Positions 18,642-22,021 of a stretch of 22,021 nt of DNA are shown piece after piece; the stretch's first letter is position 1; each line of letters opens with the position of its first letter. The notes below the pieces were generated by a model. It made no database searches. It was not told where the DNA came from and was given only the letters and a program-made list of their open reading frames with translations. The translations under genes were made by a program, and so were the position numbers. Source of the DNA: JACQFZ01 sp045810625 (lineage in GTDB: Bacteria > Pseudomonadota > Gammaproteobacteria > Acidiferrobacterales > Sulfurifustaceae); NCBI GenBank assembly GCA_045810625.1, contig JBJMVQ010000013.1, forward strand, positions 1 to 22,021, written 5' to 3'.

Positions 18642-20673
18642 AACCTTCGAAACCTTTCCGAACCCGAGCCCGGATCGCGATTATATCATCGAGATAGAGT
18701 CGCCCGAGTTCACTTGTCTGTGTCCGAAGACCGGCCAACCGGACTTTGCGACGCTCATCCTCGAATACATACCCGATCGTCTGTGCGTCGAGCTGAAGTC
18801 GCTCAAGCTCTACATCTGGTCGTTTCGTAACGAGGGCCACTTCCACGAGAAGGTCACCAATACGATCCTGAACGACCTCGTGGCGGCGATCGAGCCGCGG
18901 TACATGCGGCTGCGGGCCTATTTCAACGTGCGCGGCGGCATCTACACGACCGTTACCGTCGAGCACCGCAAACCGGGCTGGCAGCCGCCGCCTCCGCCGC
19001 CTCCCGGCCTTTCACGCACGCGCCGCCGCGCCGCCGGTCGCACGACGGACACACCGCCGTCCGCCGATCCGGTCGATCCGGAACCGTCCGAGCCCAGTCG
19101 GGAAGCACGCGGCCGGTCAGACGCCACACCGCCACACTCAACGGCGCGGCGGTCCGAACCGATCGAGCCGGAAACTCCGGCCCGCTCCGCCGCCGACCTG
19201 TCCGCGAATCCGCCGCCATCGCGCCCCGCCACGCCGGCACCGACCGCGAATCCGGCGGCGACCGGCTCCGCGCCGAGTCCCGAGGTGACCATCGCCCGTG
19301 CCGAGCGGATGCTGCAGCGGAGTCGCGCCGGGACACGATCCACGTCTACCTCCGCAACTCCCGCGCGGCCACCGGCAGCGGCCGCGAGCCGGGACATCTA
19401 TATCGGTCTCGATCTGGGCACCAGCGGCTGCCGCGCGATGGCGATCGACCGCGACCAGAAAGTGTTGGCCCAGGGAGAGGCGGCGCTCCCGCCGCCGTTG
19501 AAGTTCGAAGGTCAGGTCACACAAGACCCGAACGATTGGTGGCGAGCGGCGACGACCGCACTCAAAACCGTGCTGGCGAAGATCGACGTGCAGCGCGTGC
19601 ATCGGATCGCGGTGGCCGGCACGTCGGGGACGCTCCTTCTCTGCGACAAGCAGGGCAACCCGGTCACGCCGGCCCTTATGTACAACGACCGGCGTGCGGT
19701 GGCCGAAGCCGAGCGCATCGTGGCGGTCGCGGACGAGCGCACGGCCGCACACGACACGTCAGGAAGTCTCGCTAAGCTCCTGTGGCTGCACAACAATAAA
19801 GCGCAGGGGCGGCCGGTGCTGGCGCTGCATCAGGCGGACTGGATCGGCAACCGTCTCGCCGGAAAGTACGGTCACAGCGACTATCACAACTGCCTGAAGC
19901 TCGGCTACGACCCGGCGGCCCGAGACTGGCCGGCGTGGTTTTCCGCGCTCGACATCGCCGAGGAGACGCTGCCGGAGGTCCACGAGCCCGGCGAAGTGAT
20001 CGGCACCCTCGGCGCCGAAGCGGCCGCGCTCGGGCTGCCTGCGCACGTCGAGGTGGTCGCCGGCACCACCGACGGCGTCGCCGCATTCCTCGCGAGCGGC
20101 GCGAGCAAACCGGGCCACGGCGTGACCGTGCTCGGCAACACGCTGATGATCAAGCTCCTCTCCGAGACGCCGATCATCGCGCGCGCGAACGGCGTCTACA
20201 GCCACCGCCTCGGCCGCTACTGGCTCACCGGCGGCGCATCGAACGCGGGCGGCGCCGTGCTGATGCAGTACTTCACCGTCGATCAGATCCGCGAAATGAC
20301 GCCGCTACTCGATCCCGACACGCCGACGGAGTTGAACTACTACCCTCTTCCCGACATCGGCGAACGCTTTCCGTTCAACGATCCGCGCATGGAGCCCAAG
20401 CTCGAACCGCTTCCGGGCGACAGCACGATGTTCCTCCAAGGCATCCTCGAAGGCATCGCCACCATCGAAGCGCAGGCGTACGCGGTGTTGAACGACCTCG
20501 GCGCGCCGAAAGCCACCGCCATCTGGACGACCGGCAGCGGCAGTCAAAACGAAGCGTGGACGCGGATTCGTGAGCGCGCGTTGGGCATGCGACTCAAACC
20601 CGCGCGCTCGCACCACCCGGCATACGGAGCCGCGCTGTTGGCAGCCGGCGTGCTGCAGAAAGCGTTCGCTTAG
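18622..20673 (+). CDS. queF: Fusion of QueF (preQ0 reductase) and FGGY-family carbohydrate kinase
   Basis: One uninterrupted frame of 683 residues. Residues 1-120 are a complete unimodular QueF, the NADPH-dependent enzyme reducing 7-cyano-7-deazaguanine to preQ1 for tRNA queuosine. It has nucleophile C34 and D41 in CLCPKTGQPDF, motif ELKSLKLY (57-64), and E76 in FRNEGHFHE. The start MPTSPSKTFETFPNP fits the family well. Residues ~121-256 are a Pro/Ala/Ser/Arg-rich, probably disordered linker. Residues ~257-683 are a complete FGGY kinase: phosphate loop IGLDLGTSGCRAM (261-273), MYNDRR (353-358), GTTDG with candidate catalytic D484 (481-485), and C-terminal ATP-site segment TTGSGSQNEAW (636-646). 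The kinase looks closest to xylulokinase/ribulokinase-like members; the true sugar is unknown. An internal start, e.g. Met230, could also release a free kinase. Function of the pairing is unknown. Confidence 0.9.
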   Translation: MPTSPSKTFETFPNPSPDRDYIIEIESPEFTCLCPKTGQPDFATLILEYIPDRLCVELKSLKLYIWSFRNEGHFHEKVTNTILNDLVAAIEPRYMRLRAYFNVRGGIYTTVTVEHRKPGWQPPPPPPPGLSRTRRRAAGRTTDTPPSADPVDPEPSEPSREARGRSDATPPHSTARRSEPIEPETPARSAADLSANPPPSRPATPAPTANPAATGSAPSPEVTIARAERMLQRSRAGTRSTSTSATPARPPAAAASRDIYIGLDLGTSGCRAMAIDRDQKVLAQGEAALPPPLKFEGQVTQDPNDWWRAATTALKTVLAKIDVQRVHRIAVAGTSGTLLLCDKQGNPVTPALMYNDRRAVAEAERIVAVADERTAAHDTSGSLAKLLWLHNNKAQGRPVLALHQADWIGNRLAGKYGHSDYHNCLKLGYDPAARDWPAWFSALDIAEETLPEVHEPGEVIGTLGAEAAALGLPAHVEVVAGTTDGVAAFLASGASKPGHGVTVLGNTLMIKLLSETPIIARANGVYSHRLGRYWLTGGASNAGGAVLMQYFTVDQIREMTPLLDPDTPTELNYYPLPDIGERFPFNDPRMEPKLEPLPGDSTMFLQGILEGIATIEAQAYAVLNDLGAPKATAIWTTGSGSQNEAWTRIRERALGMRLKPARSHHPAYGAALLAAGVLQKAFA

Positions 20674-20677
20674 TTAT

Positions 20678-20708
20678 CGTTTGTTTCAAACGCCGCGTTT
20701 CTCGCGGC
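20678..20708. other. Two tandem hairpins after the queF fusion gene
   Basis: CGTTTG-TTT-CAAACG (20678-20692) and GCCGCG-TTTCT-CGCGGC (20692-20708) are perfect 6-bp stems directly downstream of the stop codon. Neither is followed by a T-run, so they could be a weak terminator or a remnant of a recombination site. Confidence 0.4.
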
Positions 20709-20810
20709 ATGAACCTCTGTGAGAAACGATTCTTTGGCGACAAGGGCTACGTAGACGAAAACGGGTTATGCGGCATATGCTTCCAGATCAAAAGTGACGT
20801 CCATTTCTAG
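20709..20810 (+). CDS. Possible 33-aa cysteine-containing small protein
   Basis: The frame encodes MNLCEKRFFGDKGYVDENGL followed by CGICFQIKSDVHF. Cys4, Cys21 and Cys24 look like part of a zinc-knuckle, but a fourth ligand is missing, so this may be a truncated zinc-ribbon gene. The base composition is AT-richer than the upstream chromosome. The TAG stop ends exactly on the first G of GTTAGGC (20810-20816), an integron-type core site. I do not recognise a family, and no ribosome-binding site is evident. Confidence 0.35.
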   Translation: MNLCEKRFFGDKGYVDENGLCGICFQIKSDVHF

Positions 20811-20816
20811 TTAGGC
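20810..20816 (+). other. Integron-type core site GTTAGGC (left cassette boundary, inferred)
   Basis: GTTAGGC fits the GTTRRRY core cut by integron integrases between G and TT, and is the core found at many attI and attC sites. I could not find a partner half-site or attC hairpin upstream, so it may be an attI-like or secondary integration site, or chance. It lies 14 bp before the cassette gene start. Confidence 0.45.
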
Positions 20817-21581
20817 AACCTTTGTGATCGATATCAATTACCGCCCCCTTCGATATCGCGATCGATGGTTTGCCTACCTGGACTTGCTAGGATTCACGGA
20901 CCTTGTTCAATCGAGATCCATTGAAGAAGTACTTCCGGTCTATGCAGAAGCGCTTCAGCGCATGCGCACTGCATGCAAGCTTGGCAAGAAGGAAGTTGGA
21001 TTGATTAGTTCATGGTTCTCCGACACATTCATAATTTATTCGAGCTCCGACGGTCTTCAGGATTTTGTGCACGTAGAGAGTGCTGCCAGAATTTTTTTCC
21101 AGCTGCTTCTGGTCAAGAATATTCCTGTTCGAGGTTGCATTAGCCACGGCAAACTGTACTCTCAGGCAAAGCAAAACATTTTTGTTGGCCCTGCGCTTAT
21201 CGAAGCTCACGTCTTTGGCGAGGCCCTCGACTGGGTTGGTTTTTGCCTGGCTCCGAGCGTGGAGCGAAAATTGAAGGACGATCTGCCGCTAGAGCAACGA
21301 GCTTTTTACCGTAAAATCTCGAACCGAGACATCCTGAGAAAGGCACCTGCTGATCATTTGTACGCGTTCGCATTCAACAACGGAACGGTAAATGGCAAGA
21401 ACCCATATCGGGAGGCACTGCAAACAATGAAACGCAACGCGCCGCTCCCTGCGATCAAGAAGTATGAGAACGCTTTAGCGTTCCTGGATAAATTTACCTA
21501 ACATTTCGGTTCGAGGCGGACGCCGTGACCTGAACGCGGCGCTTCGCGGTTAGTCCGTGGCCGGCGCCGCTCAACACCGCG
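20811..21581 (+). mobile_element. Integron gene cassette 1
   Basis: The unit runs from the inferred crossover in GTTAGGC to the crossover in the attC core GTTATGT. It holds one gene that nearly fills it and ends inside the attC site, the standard compact cassette layout. Composition is AT-richer than the chromosome to its left. No integrase gene is within the window, so this may be an integrase-less cassette cluster or the far end of an array that continues to the right. Confidence 0.65.
20824..21501 (+). CDS. Cassette protein resembling a class III nucleotide-cyclase domain
   Basis: The 225-residue protein starts at a GTG (20824) close to the cassette boundary. Segment WFAYLDLLGFTDLVQSR (residues ~15-31) resembles the first strand of class III cyclases, with a metal-type Asp. 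SSWFSDTFIIYSS (62-74) resembles the second metal-Asp hairpin. IPVRGCISHGKLYSQ and NIFVGPALIEAHVFGEALDW (~100-138) resemble the G-x-GPAxxxA region. The Asn and Arg residues that normally stabilise the transition state are not evident, so it may be a diverged or inactive cyclase fold; this is inference from pattern only. There is no membrane segment. The TAA stop lies inside the attC R'' box. Cyclase-fold proteins in mobile cassettes raise the possibility of a defence role, but nothing here proves it. Confidence 0.7.
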   Translation: MIDINYRPLRYRDRWFAYLDLLGFTDLVQSRSIEEVLPVYAEALQRMRTACKLGKKEVGLISSWFSDTFIIYSSSDGLQDFVHVESAARIFFQLLLVKNIPVRGCISHGKLYSQAKQNIFVGPALIEAHVFGEALDWVGFCLAPSVERKLKDDLPLEQRAFYRKISNRDILRKAPADHLYAFAFNNGTVNGKNPYREALQTMKRNAPLPAIKKYENALAFLDKFT

Positions 21582-21587
21582 TTATGT
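21496..21587 (+). other. attC recombination site (92 bp)
   Basis: R'' is ACCTAAC (21496-21502, fits RYYYAAC) and R' is GTTATGT (21581-21587); they pair at 6 of 7 positions. Inside, the left box GAGGCGG (21513-21519) pairs with the right box CCGCTC (21567-21572), leaving one extra G on the left. This is the extrahelical base typical of attC. The outer spacers and GCCGCTCAAC-ACCGCGTTATG ending closely resemble known attC sites such as that of aadA cassettes. The central ~45 bp is the variable terminal structure. Confidence 0.85.
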
Positions 21588-21606
21588 CTCACAACGTTTG
21601 TGACCG

Positions 21607-22021
21607 ATGGTTAAAAAAGACATCCTGCTGAATGGTGTTGTTGTCGGACAGCACGAGCCAACTGGCGACTCCCGAAAAGACGCCGAAGCTGTCCAGGTTA
21701 CCTGAAAGAGAAAGGACTTTATCGAGAAATAACTCGTACCGATGCGATACACGGACAAGCAGACTCCTTCGCATCGGTCGCGAACTTTCTGTACGACAAG
21801 GACTTGAAGAGATCGCCGTTTAAGGGCAGCAGCGTATCCCCGTTTATCGTGAACGCCGTTTTGAGCATCGAACTATATTTGAAAGCAATTCATAGCGCAT
21901 ACGGTAAAGAGATAAGGGGACATCATCTCGAAAATTTGTACCAACAGCTTCCAGATGAAGCAAAAAAAATTGTTGGAGCGTCTGCAGCGGACATAAGGCC
22001 GAGGTATAAGCTCGAACAACG
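21607..22021 (+). pseudogene. Cassette 2 gene: HEPN-like protein interrupted by a -1 frameshift, truncated by window end
   Basis: The first frame opens at ATG 21607 (MVKKDILLNGVVVGQHEPTG) and stops at TGA 21703-21705 after 32 codons. A second frame is open from about 21696 to the window end. It reads GYLKEKGLYREITRTDAIHG, then SPFIVNAVLSIELYLKA and GHHLENLYQQLPDEAKKIV. The helical NAxxSIELYLKA...GHxLxxLYxxLP pattern resembles HEPN-domain proteins, often RNases or toxin/defence components. Restoring one G near 21695-21697 (CAG-GGT-TAC) joins the frames smoothly. It may be a decayed gene, a sequencing error or true frameshifting. It lies 19 bp after the attC site, so it belongs to the next cassette. 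No clear ribosome-binding site is present. Confidence 0.65.

Noticed and set aside
20673..20816. An attC site immediately before cassette 1
   Set aside because: GTTAGGC is present, but no pairing RYYYAAC half-site or L-box pair was found upstream on either strand; treated only as a possible boundary.
21632..21823. 63-codon plus-strand frame in cassette 2
   Set aside because: Arginine/serine-rich out-of-frame reading between the two frames that together give the HEPN-like protein.

Overview
The window looks like chromosome from a GC-rich, uncultured or little-studied gammaproteobacterium. The main evidence is the block smc - zipA - ligA, all on the minus strand (18537 down to 11153). ZipA is a gammaproteobacterial division protein, and this gene order is familiar from Pseudomonas-like genomes. 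Most genes have strongly GC-biased third codon positions. The last ~1.3 kb (from about 20680) is visibly AT-richer and belongs to an acquired integron-type region.

Layout. 68-972: two conserved proteins of unknown function on the minus strand (a membrane protein and a 64-residue protein). 1121-3319: a plus-strand pair, an APC-family amino-acid permease followed 3 bp later by a SAM-dependent methyltransferase with an N-terminal signal or anchor segment. 3374-4795: a YhdH/AcuI-type reductase and a small hydrophilic protein, both minus strand. 5029-7798: a Tat-exported alpha/beta-hydrolase-domain protein divergent from an AraC-type regulator that has a good sigma-70 promoter; the regulator probably controls the hydrolase. 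7799-8873: a 1.1-kb gene-free repeat island. 8874-18537: an MsbA-like ABC exporter with an extra N-terminal domain, then ligA, a second repeat island, zipA and smc. 18622-20673: a single reading frame joining a complete preQ0 reductase (QueF, tRNA queuosine pathway) to a complete FGGY sugar kinase through a Pro/Ala-rich linker. 20811-22021: an integron gene cassette with a class III nucleotide-cyclase-like protein, a convincing attC site, and a second cassette that carries a HEPN-like gene broken by a -1 frameshift and runs off the window.

The points most worth attention are: (1) the QueF-FGGY kinase fusion; (2) two distant repeat islands that share one architecture, A-B-palindrome-B'-A', built from 9-bp purine-rich repeats; (3) a ~37-codon palindromic element inserted in frame in the SMC hinge; (4) the cassette pair with cyclase-like and HEPN-like products; (5) the unidentified N-terminal domain on the ABC exporter.

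No rRNA, tRNA, CRISPR array, transposase or integron integrase was seen. All family assignments come from reading motifs by eye; no database search was run.
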